NCBI GenBank assembly: GCA_026709815.1
Contig: JAPOSH010000045.1
Location: 1 to 33,006 of the forward strand
DNA: 33,006 nt
Direction of reading: 5' to 3'
From: a bacterium
Lineage (GTDB): Bacteria > Actinomycetota > Acidimicrobiia > Acidimicrobiales > Bin134
Numbering within the stretch: position 1 is the stretch's first letter; each line of letters starts with the position of its first letter. Below are positions 20,250 through 28,265 of the stretch, one piece after another. Under the pieces are notes generated by a model. The model was not told the origin of the DNA. It ran no database searches and saw only the letters and a list, made by a program, of their open reading frames with translations. A program made the translations under genes and the position numbers.

Positions 20250-20555
20250 ATGGGCCAGCAACGCATCACCCGGGCTGAGTGCGCCCATGTGGCCGCTTTG
20301 GCCCGCCTGGAGCTGACCGACGAAGAGCTGGAACGGTTCGCCGCCCAACTCGACGAGCTGCTGGACCATGTGGCCGAGGTGGAGGCGCTGGACGTGGAAG
20401 GGCTCGCCCCCACGATGCACGCCCTGCCCATAGCCAACGTGCTCCGCCCGGATGTTCCCGGCGAGGTGCTCGACCGCGATGAGGTGATGGCTGCGGCCCC
20501 GTTGGCTGAAGATGGCCAGTTCCGGGTTCCACCGGTCCTGGGAGAGGCGCCATGA
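20250..20555 (+). CDS. gatC: Asp-tRNA(Asn)/Glu-tRNA(Gln) amidotransferase subunit C
   Basis: This 101-aa protein is the small subunit that wraps around and stabilises GatA in the GatCAB amidotransferase. The family pattern is clear: ITRAECAHVAALARLELTDEEL at the N-terminus, FAAQLDELLDHVAEVEALDVEGLAPT in the middle, and LRPDVPGEVLDRDEVMAAAP near the end. Length is normal (about 95-105 aa). ATG 20250 comes 11 bases after a TACGAT box, so the leader is probably only a few bases long and no Shine-Dalgarno is seen. Its TGA overlaps the gatA ATG, the first of two overlaps that link the three subunit genes. Confidence 0.96.
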   Translation: MGQQRITRAECAHVAALARLELTDEELERFAAQLDELLDHVAEVEALDVEGLAPTMHALPIANVLRPDVPGEVLDRDEVMAAAPLAEDGQFRVPPVLGEAP

Positions 20556-20584
20556 CCGCAGTCGAGCCCATGACCGCAGTCGAG
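20552..20584 (+). repeat. Perfect 15-bp direct repeat at the gatA start
   Basis: ATGACCGCAGTCGAG occurs at 20552-20566 and again at 20570-20584, separated by CCC, in frame. It duplicates the start codon of gatA and its first five residues. The first copy overlaps the gatC stop; the second would uncouple the gene from that overlap. Confidence 0.85.
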
Positions 20585-21985
20585 ATCGCGGCCGCGGTGA
20601 AGTCGGGCCGGCGCTCAGCCCGCTCGGTGGTCGATGATCACTTGAGCGCCATCGAGGCCGGCGAAGCCGAAGTGCACGCTTTCAACCTGGTGGCTGCTGA
20701 ACAGGCCCGGACTCGAGCCGGCCAGATCGATGCCGCCGTGGCTGCGGGCATAGATCCCGGCCCGCTGGCCGGCGTCCCGGTAGCCCTCAAAGACAACCTG
20801 TGTACTCGGGGACTGGCCACCACCTGCTCCTCTCGCATCCTGGACGGCTGGATCCCGCCCTATGACGCCACCGTCGTGGAGCGGCTCCACGACGCTGGCG
20901 CGGTGTTCGTGGGCAAGACCAACATGGACGAGTTCGCCATGGGCAGCTCCACTGAGAACTCGGCCTTCGGCCCCACCCGCAACCCGTGCGACCCCAGCCG
21001 GGTGCCGGGGGGCTCGTCGGGCGGCAGTGCCGCCGCGGTGGCGGCCGGGTTCGCCCCCGTGGCGCTGGGCACCGACACCGGCGGATCGATTCGCCAACCC
21101 GCCGCGCTGTGCGGCGTGGTCGGCGTCAAACCCACCTACGGCCTGGTCTCGCGCTATGGCCTGGTGGCATTCGCATCGTCTTTGGACCAGATCGGCCCGT
21201 TCGCGGCCACGGTGGCCGACGCTGCGGCGGTCCTGGACGCGATCAGCGGTCCCGACGGCCGCGACTCCACCAGCATCGCCGCGCCTCAGCCCCCGGTGTC
21301 CGACACGCTCGATGACGGGGTGGACGGGCTGCGGATAGGGGTGCTGGCCGAGCTCAGCGGCGACGGCATCGCCCCCGATGTGGCGTCTGGTCTGCGGGCT
21401 GCGGTGGGGGCGCTGGAATCCGCGGGGGCCCGAGTAGCCCGGGCCAGCGTTCCAGCCGCGGCGTACGGGCTGTCGGCCTATTACCTGATCGCCCCGGCCG
21501 AGGCCTCCAGCAACCTGGCCCGTTACGACGGCGTCCGCTACGGGCTGCGGGTGGATGCCCAAAGCACCCCCGAGATGAACACCGCCACCCGCTCGGCCGG
21601 CTTCGGCGAGGAGGTGAAGCGCCGCATCATGATCGGCACCTATGCCCTGTCGGCCGGGTATTATGACGCTTACTACGGCAAGGCCCAGAAGGTCCGCACC
21701 CTCATCATCGACGACTTCGCTTCGGTGTGGGAGGAGTTCGACCTGTTGGTGAGCCCCACCTCGCCCACCACTGCATTCTCATTGGGAGAGCGCACCGCTG
21801 ATCCCATGGCCATGTACATGAGCGACGTGTGCACGGTGCCGGTGAACCTCACCGGGCAGGCGGCCGTGTCGGTGCCCTACGGGGTGGGCGAGGACGGACT
21901 GCCGGTGGGCGTGCAGATCTTGGCGCCCGCGCTGGGGGAGCCGGTCATGTTCCGAGCCGCAGCGGTGCTGGAAGCGAGCTTGTGA
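20552..21985 (+). CDS. gatA: Asp-tRNA(Asn)/Glu-tRNA(Gln) amidotransferase subunit A
   Basis: This 477-aa amidase-signature enzyme hydrolyses glutamine to supply ammonia for converting Glu-tRNA(Gln) or Asp-tRNA(Asn) to the amidated forms. The Ser-cisSer-Lys triad is intact: Lys80 in PVALKDN, Ser155 in GGSSGGS, and Ser179 in TDTGGSIRQP. The later blocks VGVKPTYGLVSRYG and SLDQIGPFA are typical of GatA. It overlaps gatC by four bases (ATGA) and its TGA overlaps the gatB ATG by one base. The first 15 bases are repeated 18 bases later, giving MTAVEPMTAVEI at the N-terminus, so either of two ATGs could serve as the start. Mycobacteria carry pfkA between gatA and gatB; here there is none. Confidence 0.97.
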   Translation: MTAVEPMTAVEIAAAVKSGRRSARSVVDDHLSAIEAGEAEVHAFNLVAAEQARTRAGQIDAAVAAGIDPGPLAGVPVALKDNLCTRGLATTCSSRILDGWIPPYDATVVERLHDAGAVFVGKTNMDEFAMGSSTENSAFGPTRNPCDPSRVPGGSSGGSAAAVAAGFAPVALGTDTGGSIRQPAALCGVVGVKPTYGLVSRYGLVAFASSLDQIGPFAATVADAAAVLDAISGPDGRDSTSIAAPQPPVSDTLDDGVDGLRIGVLAELSGDGIAPDVASGLRAAVGALESAGARVARASVPAAAYGLSAYYLIAPAEASSNLARYDGVRYGLRVDAQSTPEMNTATRSAGFGEEVKRRIMIGTYALSAGYYDAYYGKAQKVRTLIIDDFASVWEEFDLLVSPTSPTTAFSLGERTADPMAMYMSDVCTVPVNLTGQAAVSVPYGVGEDGLPVGVQILAPALGEPVMFRAAAVLEASL

Positions 21986-23454
21986 TGAGCACCGGCATCC
22001 TCGGCGTTCCCGGTCTCGGCGCCCCGGCTGACACTGAGTGGGAGACGGTGGTGGGGTTGGAGGTCCATGCCGAGCTGGCCACCGAGACCAAGCTGTTCAG
22101 CGCCAGCCCCAACCGATTCGGCGGCGAGCCCAACACCCACATCGACCCGGTGTCGCTCGGTTTGCCGGGTTCGCTTCCCGTTCTCAACCAAAAGGCGGTG
22201 GAGCTGGCCGTGCGGGTGGGCCTGGCCCTCGACTGCCGGATTCAGCGTTCAGTTTTCGCCCGGAAGAACTACTTCTACCCCGACATGCCCAAGGACTTCC
22301 AGATCAGCCAATACGACGAGCCGATCAACACCGATGGCTGGCTGGAGCTGCCCTCGGGCAAGCGCATCGGCATCGAGCGGGCCCATCTGGAGGAGGACAC
22401 CGGTAAGACCGTCCATATCGGCGGGGGAGGGCGCATTCACGAGGCCGGGTATTCGCTGGTGGACTACAACCGGGCCGGGGTGCCGCTCATCGAGATCGTG
22501 AGCCGGCCCGAGCTGCGATCGGCGAGCGAAGCCCGCCAGTACGTGGCCGAGCTGCGGGCCATTTTGGTGGCGGTGGGGGCGTCGGACGGCAAGATGGAGG
22601 AGGGGTCGCTGCGGGTGGACTGCAATGTGTCGGTGCGGCCGCGGGGAAGCGACCGGCTGGGCGCCCGGTGCGAGATCAAGAACGTGAACTCGCTGCGCTC
22701 TTTGGGCCGGGCCATTGAGTACGAGGCCCGCCGTCAGATCGACCTGCTGAGCAGCGGCCAGCCGGTGGAGCAGCAAACCCGGCATTGGAACGAGGATGAC
22801 GGGCGGACCCACGCCCTGCGCTCCAAGGAGCAGGACTACGACTACCGCTATTTCCCCGAGCCCGACCTGCTGCCGCTGGACCCCAGCGCAAAGTGGGTGG
22901 AGCAGATCCGCCGGGGGTTGCCGGCGCTTCCCCGAGACCGCCGGCTTCGGCTGGCCGAGGCGGCGCCGTCGGTGGACGCGGGCCACATCGCGTTGGCCGT
23001 CGAGTGCTCGTTGGATGAGCTGGCGCTGGCGGCCATGAGCGGGGGGGCGGTTCCCGAGCGGGTGCTGACCCACGTCGTCCACAACCTGGCCGGTGGGCCC
23101 GGGCAGCTGGCAGCGGAGGCGCTGGCCGACCTGGTCCAGATGGAGGAAGCGGGAGAGTTGACTGCCACTCAGGCCAAGAAAGTGCTGGCCGTGCTGGTGG
23201 ATGAAGGGGGTACGCCTCGACAAGCGGCCCGAGAACTGGGGTTCGAGGCCATGGACGCCGGTGAGCTGGAGGCTCTGGTGGACGGGCTCATCGCCGAGAA
23301 TCCCGACGAGTGGTCGCGCTGGTGCGGAGGCGAGGCCAAGCTCGCCGGCTTCTTCGTCGGCCGAGCCATGAAGGCCACCGGGGGCCGTGCCGACGGCAAA
23401 GCCGTGACCCTGCTCCTCAACGCCCGCCGCAGTTGCGAATCAGGGTCGGCGTAG
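21985..23454 (+). CDS. gatB: Asp-tRNA(Asn)/Glu-tRNA(Gln) amidotransferase subunit B
   Basis: This 489-aa protein is the GatB subunit, which activates the tRNA-bound Glu or Asp with ATP and receives ammonia from GatA. The catalytic cradle domain includes VVGLEVHAELATETKLFS, NKxxYPDMPK-type KNYFYPDMPKDFQISQYDEP, AHLEEDTGK, DYNRAGVPLIEIV, EIKNVNS and SKEQDYDYRYFPEPDL. The C-terminal helical and YqeY-like tail (about 340-489) contacts tRNA. Length is normal. ATG 21985 overlaps the gatA stop (TGATG); the open frame extends upstream inside gatA but that part is a shadow. The last 15 bases overlap the 3' end of engB on the other strand. Confidence 0.97.
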   Translation: MSTGILGVPGLGAPADTEWETVVGLEVHAELATETKLFSASPNRFGGEPNTHIDPVSLGLPGSLPVLNQKAVELAVRVGLALDCRIQRSVFARKNYFYPDMPKDFQISQYDEPINTDGWLELPSGKRIGIERAHLEEDTGKTVHIGGGGRIHEAGYSLVDYNRAGVPLIEIVSRPELRSASEARQYVAELRAILVAVGASDGKMEEGSLRVDCNVSVRPRGSDRLGARCEIKNVNSLRSLGRAIEYEARRQIDLLSSGQPVEQQTRHWNEDDGRTHALRSKEQDYDYRYFPEPDLLPLDPSAKWVEQIRRGLPALPRDRRLRLAEAAPSVDAGHIALAVECSLDELALAAMSGGAVPERVLTHVVHNLAGGPGQLAAEALADLVQMEEAGELTATQAKKVLAVLVDEGGTPRQAARELGFEAMDAGELEALVDGLIAENPDEWSRWCGGEAKLAGFFVGRAMKATGGRADGKAVTLLLNARRSCESGSA

Positions 23455-24033
23455 GGCGGCGGCCAGCTCGGCTCGCAGTTCGGGGATGCCCTGGCCCTTG
23501 GCGGCGCTGGTCCACAAGACGTCTGAAGCGGCGACGCCGAGGCTCTGGGCCAACTCGTTTCGGCGGGCGCCGCGCCGGGAGGGCTTGACCTTGTCGGCTT
23601 TGGTGGCCACCGGGCGCAGGGCCACATCGTGGTGGGTCAGCCACTCCACGGTCTGAAGATCCAACGGCGTGGGGCCGACCAGGCCGTCAATCAGCAGCAG
23701 CACCTGCACCAGCGCGGGCCGGTCGAGCAGATAGCCGTCTATCATCTGCTGCCAGCGGCGGCGGTCGGCCTTGGGGGCTTTGGCGAAGCCGTAGCCGGGC
23801 AGATCCACCAGCCACCGACCGGGCTCGCCCTGCAGCTCGAACACATTCAACAGCCGGGTGGCGCCCGGCGCCTTGGACGTGCGGGCCAGGCCTTTGCGGT
23901 TGGCCACCGCGTTCAGCAGCGAGGACTTGCCCACGTTCGACCGCCCCACCAGCGCCACCTCGCAGCGGGACTCGGGCAGCTCGGCGGCATCGCCGGCCGA
24001 CCGCAGAAATCGCAGCGCCAGCGGCTTGGACAT
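23440..24033 (-). CDS. engB: Ribosome-biogenesis GTPase EngB/YsxC
   Basis: This 197-aa protein is the small essential-type GTPase (YihA/YsxC/EngB) that helps assemble the large ribosomal subunit. The GTPase motifs are all visible: G1 GRSNVGKSS, G2 Thr in PGATRLLN, G3 DLPGYG, G4 TKADK, and G5 SAAKGQG. Length is typical (about 190-210 aa). ATG 24033 is chosen because TAGCCT ends six bases before it, the leaderless arrangement; an in-frame TTG two codons upstream would be inside that spacer. Its 3' end overlaps gatB by 15 bases in convergent orientation, so full transcripts would be antisense at their ends. Confidence 0.95.
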   Translation of the reverse strand: MSKPLALRFLRSAGDAAELPESRCEVALVGRSNVGKSSLLNAVANRKGLARTSKAPGATRLLNVFELQGEPGRWLVDLPGYGFAKAPKADRRRWQQMIDGYLLDRPALVQVLLLIDGLVGPTPLDLQTVEWLTHHDVALRPVATKADKVKPSRRGARRNELAQSLGVAASDVLWTSAAKGQGIPELRAELAAALRRP

Positions 24034-24039
24034 CCCCAA

Positions 24040-24045
24040 AGGCTA
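24040..24045 (-). promoter_or_regulatory. Predicted -10 box of leaderless engB promoter
   Basis: TAGCCT on the minus strand is followed by TTGGGG and ATG 24033. TTGCAC lies 15 bases upstream of the box as a possible -35. The box is within the 40 bases that separate engB from the acyl-CoA dehydrogenase stop. Confidence 0.55.
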
Positions 24046-24073
24046 CCCGGGCTCGCCCGAGTGCAAACGGGCC

Positions 24074-25378
24074 CTAGCTGTTCAGGGATTCGATTTCGAG
24101 TTGTTGAGCGAAGCGCTCGAGGGCGGCAGCCCGGCGGGTGGGGATGTGCTCGCTGGGAACGCCGTCCACCGCGGCGTACTCCTTGAGGGTCCGGCGGGCG
24201 ATGGACACTTTGTGCACCTCGTCGGCGCCGTCCACCAGGCGTGAGGCCCGGGCGCTGCGGTACATCTCCTCCAGCGGCATGTCGGCCGAGTAGCCCAGGG
24301 CGCCGTGGACCTGGATGGACCGGTCGATGGCGTTGAACAGCATCTTGGTGCCGTAGACCTTGATCATGGCGATCTCGGTGCGCGAGGCCGAGGAGCCGTG
24401 CTTGTCCATGTGCCAGGCGGCGTGCAGGCACAGCAGCCGGGCCGAGGCGATGTCGATGCGGGTCTCGGCGATGAAGTCCTGCACCATCTGCTTGTCCGCC
24501 AGCAGGCTGCCGTGGGCGAACCGGGACAGGGCCCGCTCGCACATCATGTCCAGCGCCCGCTGCGATTGGCCGATCCAGCGCATGGCGTGGTGGATGCGGC
24601 CGGGGCCGAGGCGCTTCTGGGCCAGCAGGAATCCGTCGCCGGGCCTGCCGATCAGGTTCTCAGCCGGTACCCGCACGTCGCGGTAGACCACCTCGGAATG
24701 GCCCACGGGGTGGCGGGCGAACCGGCCGGGATAGGGGTGGTGCATGTTGGGCACGTCCCGCACGATCTCGAGGCCGGGGGTGTCGGTCGGCACCACGATC
24801 ATGGACGAACCCTGGTAGGGGTGGACGTCGGGGTTGGTCACCACCATGGCGATCAGGAAGTCGGCCCCCGAGCCGCCGGAGGTGAACCACTTGTGGCCGT
24901 TGATCACCCAGGTGTCGCCGTCTCGCACCGCATTGGTCGCCAACAAGGTGGGGTCGGACCCGGCGGTGTCGGGCTCGGTCATGGAGAACCCTGAGCGCAG
25001 CTCGCCGGCCAACAGCGGCGCCATCCAGCGCTTCTTCTGCTCCTCGTTGCCGCCTATGGCCAACAGCTCGGCGTTGCCGGAGTCGGGGGCGTTGTTGCCG
25101 AAGATGGCCGGCGCGATCTGCGACCGGCCCAGGATCTCGTGCATCAACCCCAGCTTCACCTGGCCGAAGCCCTGGCCTCCCAGTTCGGGGTCGAGGTGGC
25201 AAGCCCACAGCCCCCGGTCCTTGACCTGTTGCTTGAGTGGGGCGGTCAGCGCCTTCCACTGCTCGTCGGTCACCTCCAGCTCGATGGTCTCCAACGGCAG
25301 GATGTGCTCGTCGAGGAACGCCCGGGTCCAATCCAGCTGTTCTTGGAACTCGGGTTCGGTCTCAAAATCCCAGACCAT
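24074..25378 (-). CDS. Acyl-CoA dehydrogenase family protein
   Basis: This 434-aa flavoenzyme family member would introduce a trans-2 double bond into an acyl-CoA using FAD. The N-terminal helical domain contains ELGGQGFGQVKLGLMHEILGRS. The middle beta domain has FSMTEPDTAGSDPTLL (FAD contact) and WVINGHKWFTSGG. The C-terminal helical domain has GRIHHAMRWIGQSQRALDMM, GSLLADKQMVQDFIAE, and a final IQVHGALGYSADMPLEEMYRSARASRLVDGADEVH. The last block matches the ACAD10/ACAD11-like branch, where the base region reads DGxxEVH. The substrate chain is unknown. ATG 25378 has AAAGAGG six bases upstream. It follows the amidohydrolase and phosphatase genes on the same strand after a 102-base gap in which I see no gene. 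Confidence 0.93.
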   Translation of the reverse strand: MVWDFETEPEFQEQLDWTRAFLDEHILPLETIELEVTDEQWKALTAPLKQQVKDRGLWACHLDPELGGQGFGQVKLGLMHEILGRSQIAPAIFGNNAPDSGNAELLAIGGNEEQKKRWMAPLLAGELRSGFSMTEPDTAGSDPTLLATNAVRDGDTWVINGHKWFTSGGSGADFLIAMVVTNPDVHPYQGSSMIVVPTDTPGLEIVRDVPNMHHPYPGRFARHPVGHSEVVYRDVRVPAENLIGRPGDGFLLAQKRLGPGRIHHAMRWIGQSQRALDMMCERALSRFAHGSLLADKQMVQDFIAETRIDIASARLLCLHAAWHMDKHGSSASRTEIAMIKVYGTKMLFNAIDRSIQVHGALGYSADMPLEEMYRSARASRLVDGADEVHKVSIARRTLKEYAAVDGVPSEHIPTRRAAALERFAQQLEIESLNS

Positions 25379-25480
25379 GCGGCGCCTCTTTCAATCGGGT
25401 GGCGAACGCTGCCGGCGGGCCGGGCTAGGTGGCCAGCTGCGACAGGCCAGCGCCATTGTCGCACATGATGCGGCGGCTTT

Positions 25481-25990
25481 TCAGACTCTAGCGGCTAAGC
25501 GGGCGATCTGAGCCTCTTGTGAATGGGATTGGGGTCCGGCTGCGGGCCGGGCGGCCCGTACCGCGGTCACCGCGTCTTCGAGGGCCATTCCCCGAGCGGT
25601 GAGCACGGAAATGCACACGATGCCGGCCCGGCCGTAGCCGGCCCCGCAGTGGACCATCACCCCGGCACCCTGGTCCAGGCGCCGGTTGATATCATCCACG
25701 AGCGTTCGCATGACGTGGTCGTCGGCGACTCCTTGATCGACTATCGGCACATGGATGGCTCGGTGGGGAGCAGGGTCGGCCAGCCACGCGGGGTAGTCGG
25801 GAAAGCGCATGGCCATCTCGGCGTCGGTGAGCAGGCACACCATCACCTCATCCCCGACGTCGTCGAGGGCCGCGGCCGGATCAGGCCCGGTCACCGCAAA
25901 GGCGGTGGCGTGGAGATGCCCGATTGCGCCGGCCACTGGGATCCGGTGTATTCCCCCCGCCATCTGATACCGGGGCGAGCCCGCCTGCAC
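25481..25990 (-). CDS. Protein tyrosine / dual-specificity phosphatase-like protein
   Basis: This protein of about 169 aa carries the cysteine-phosphatase signature HCGAGYGRAG, with nucleophile Cys115 and Arg121 in CX5R. Upstream, VCLLTDAEM and HVPIVDQGVADDHVMRTLVDDI resemble the dual-specificity phosphatase fold, with aspartates that could serve as general acid. It may act on phosphotyrosine, phosphoserine or a small phosphate ester. The start is uncertain: GTG 25990 has GAAGG eight bases upstream; ATG 25963 and TTG 26005 are in frame. It lies about 50 bases after the amidohydrolase stop and may be in its operon. A link to the PASTA kinase as its opposing phosphatase is possible but unsupported by position. 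Confidence 0.78.
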   Translation of the reverse strand: MQAGSPRYQMAGGIHRIPVAGAIGHLHATAFAVTGPDPAAALDDVGDEVMVCLLTDAEMAMRFPDYPAWLADPAPHRAIHVPIVDQGVADDHVMRTLVDDINRRLDQGAGVMVHCGAGYGRAGIVCISVLTARGMALEDAVTAVRAARPAAGPQSHSQEAQIARLAARV

Positions 25991-26039
25991 CCTGCCGCCC
26001 TTCAACGGCGATCCGCCAGAGGCCGGCTCGAGTGCTGGT

Positions 26040-27326
26040 TCAGCGGTTGCCGGTCTGGTTTCGAGAGGCGAAACCGGCCAGGTCCAGATCTTTGCCCTGG
26101 TGGCGGCCCTTGTTCATCGATTGCACCGAGATGTCGTGACCGGCGGCCGAGGCCCGTAACGCCCCCACCGTGCACTTGGCCCGGTCCCGGCGGGCGAGCG
26201 GGTCGTACTGGTACCAGGCCATGGCGTTGAGGTGGGTGATCTTGTCCACCTCCTCGTCGGGCACCCCGGTCAGCGACTCGTCTAGCCGCTCAGGGGCATT
26301 GGGCCAGGTGGAGTCGCTGTGGGGATAGTCCATCTCCCAACAGATGTTGTCGATGCCGATCTCGTGGCGCAGGGCCACCCCCACCGGGTCGCTGATGAAA
26401 CAAGTCAGGAAGTTGCGCCGGAACACCTCGCTGGGGAGCAAGTTCTCGAAGTCCTGTCCGGTCCACATGTGGTGCATGTTGTAGGTGTGGTCGGCCCGGT
26501 CCATGAAATAGGGGATCCATCCGGTGCCGCCCTCCGACAGAGCGATCTTCAGGTCGGGGAAGCGGCGGGGGATGGGCGACCACAGAAGATCAGCGGCGGC
26601 CTGGCTGATGTTCATGGGCTGGAGTTGGATCAGCACGTCCATGGGGGCGTCGGGCGCCGTGACGACCATCTCGCCCGAGGAGCCCAGGTGGATGGAGCAC
26701 ACCGTGCCGGTATCGCTGAGCGCCTGCCACAGCGGATCCCAGTACTCGCTGTGGAAGCTGGGCTCCCCCAGCTTGGCCGGGTTCTCGGTGAAGGTCATGG
26801 AGTGGCAGCCCAGCTCGGCTACTCGGCGCACCTCGGCGGCGCATTCCTGCGCGCTCCAGATCATGGGCAGGGCCATGGGGATGAACCGGTCGGGGTAGGC
26901 CCCGGCCCACTCGTGGATGTGCCAGTCGTTGTAGGCCCGGATCAGGTCGGCGGCGAACTCCTTGTCGGGATGGTTGGCGAACAGCCGGCCGGCGAAGCCG
27001 GGGAACGACGGGAAGCACATCGACCCCAGCACCCCGGCGGCGTCCATGTCCTTGATGCGGTCGTGGACGTTGTAACAGCCGGGGCGCATCTCATCGAAGG
27101 CAGTGGGCTCGATGCCGTACTCCTCCTTGGGCCGCCCGGCCACCGCGTTCAAGCCCACGTTGGGGATGATCGCGCCGTTGAACGACCAGACGTCGTCGCC
27201 CGATTCGGTTCGGATCACCCGGGGGGCCTCGTCACGCCATTTGGCGGGGAGATGGTTGTCGAACATGTCGGGCGGCTCACACAGATGATCGTCCACGCTC
27301 ACCATTATCATGTCGTTGATGTTCAC
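26040..27326 (-). CDS. Amidohydrolase-2 family metal-dependent hydrolase
   Basis: This 428-aa protein resembles the amidohydrolase-2 family (TIM barrel, related to aminocarboxymuconate-semialdehyde decarboxylase). The N-terminal metal region reads VDDHLCEPP (11-19), close to the family DxHxxEP. Later conserved blocks are DMDAAGVLGSMCFPSFPGFAG, AYNDWHIHEWAGAYPDRFIP, SIHLGSSGE (metal His), ALSEGGTGWIPYFMDRADHTY and CWEMDYPHSDSTWPNAPE (metal Asp region). The family includes hydrolases and non-oxidative decarboxylases, and several homologues lie in lipid or aromatic degradation clusters; no specific reaction can be set. GTG 27326 has GGAGG five bases upstream. It is divergent from the short-chain dehydrogenase with 105 bases between. 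Confidence 0.88.
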   Translation of the reverse strand: MNINDMIMVSVDDHLCEPPDMFDNHLPAKWRDEAPRVIRTESGDDVWSFNGAIIPNVGLNAVAGRPKEEYGIEPTAFDEMRPGCYNVHDRIKDMDAAGVLGSMCFPSFPGFAGRLFANHPDKEFAADLIRAYNDWHIHEWAGAYPDRFIPMALPMIWSAQECAAEVRRVAELGCHSMTFTENPAKLGEPSFHSEYWDPLWQALSDTGTVCSIHLGSSGEMVVTAPDAPMDVLIQLQPMNISQAAADLLWSPIPRRFPDLKIALSEGGTGWIPYFMDRADHTYNMHHMWTGQDFENLLPSEVFRRNFLTCFISDPVGVALRHEIGIDNICWEMDYPHSDSTWPNAPERLDESLTGVPDEEVDKITHLNAMAWYQYDPLARRDRAKCTVGALRASAAGHDISVQSMNKGRHQGKDLDLAGFASRNQTGNR

Positions 27327-27431
27327 GGTGCCCTCCGTCGGTTTTTGTCGTGCGCCAGTGCGAACTCAACGTTACCCGCCGCAGTAGTATTCGCAAGCCG
27401 AGCTATCTCTCCCCCGTCTCAGGAGGCCCTG

Positions 27432-28247
27432 ATGTCCAACCCAATGAGCTACGAAGGCCGCAACGTCGTGGTCACCGGCGCCTACTCCGGCGTAGGCGCT
27501 GCGTTGGTTGATCTGCTGGCTGATTTGGGGGCGGCGTCGATCACCGCGCTGGACATCAAAGAGCCCGAGGGGCCGATCAGCCGGTACATCCCCACCAACA
27601 TGGGCGACCCGGTGGCGGTGGACGAGGCCGCGGCGGCCATCGACGCTCCGGTGCACGTGCTGTTCAACAACGCCGGCATCGCCGCCACCTTCTCGCCTGA
27701 GGACGTGATGAAGGTGAACACCCTGGGGTTGATGCGGCTGACCGACGCCTTGCTGCCCAAGATCCCCGCCGGGGGCGCGGTGGTCAACACCGCCTCCATT
27801 GCGGGCATGAACTGGCCGGCTCACCAGGCTGAGATCACCGAGCTGTTGTCCATCGACGACTGGGACAAGGCGGTGGCCTGGGTGGAGGAGCACCCCGAGG
27901 TGGTGGCCGACGGTTACATGTTCTCCAAGGAGTGCGTGCAGATCTTCACCATGCAAGCCGCCAAAGGCATGCTGTCCAACGGCGTTCGCATTGCCAGTGC
28001 CTGTCCGGCGCCCATCGACACCCCGCTTTTGCCCGACTTCAAGCAGACCATGGGCGAGGAGATGATCGATTGGACCGCCGCCAATTCCGGCGGCCGCTAC
28101 GTGACCGCCGCAGAGGTGGCCAACCTGCTGGCCTATCTGGGGTCGGACGCGGCGTCGTTCGTGTCGGGGGTGAACGTGAACATCGACAACGCCTTCCAGG
28201 GATCGATGATCACCGGCCAGGTGGACTTCGGAGAGATGGCCGGTTAG
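27432..28247 (+). CDS. Short-chain dehydrogenase/reductase, 3-alpha-hydroxysteroid dehydrogenase-like
   Basis: This 271-aa SDR enzyme oxidises or reduces an alcohol/ketone with NAD(P). The cofactor motif is TGAYSGVG (15-22), with Asp41 in ALDIKEP favouring NAD. NNAG is at 79-82. The catalytic set is Ser122 in NTASIAG and Tyr162/Lys166 in GYMFSKE. The long segment between Ser and Tyr (NWPAHQAEITELLSIDDWDKAVAWVEEHP) resembles bacterial 3-alpha-hydroxysteroid dehydrogenase/carbonyl reductase. ATG 27432 is fixed by a perfect AGGAGG (27421-27426) five bases upstream; the same frame is open far upstream through the antisense of the amidohydrolase, which is not coding. A TAGTAT box near 27380 may be its -10. 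The neighbours suggest ketone or steroid-like substrates. Confidence 0.9.
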   Translation: MSNPMSYEGRNVVVTGAYSGVGAALVDLLADLGAASITALDIKEPEGPISRYIPTNMGDPVAVDEAAAAIDAPVHVLFNNAGIAATFSPEDVMKVNTLGLMRLTDALLPKIPAGGAVVNTASIAGMNWPAHQAEITELLSIDDWDKAVAWVEEHPEVVADGYMFSKECVQIFTMQAAKGMLSNGVRIASACPAPIDTPLLPDFKQTMGEEMIDWTAANSGGRYVTAAEVANLLAYLGSDAASFVSGVNVNIDNAFQGSMITGQVDFGEMAG

Positions 28248-28265
28248 CCGACAGGGGTGCCGCCG

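Noticed and set aside
20177-20437. Ser-rich N-terminal extension of the SCP2-like protein
   Set aside because: It is the antisense of gatC and of the divergent promoter region; ATG 20176 has its own -10 box.
26319-27431. 371-codon upstream extension of the short-chain dehydrogenase frame
   Set aside because: It runs antisense to the amidohydrolase gene and the SDR start is fixed by AGGAGG and the family N-terminus at ATG 27432.
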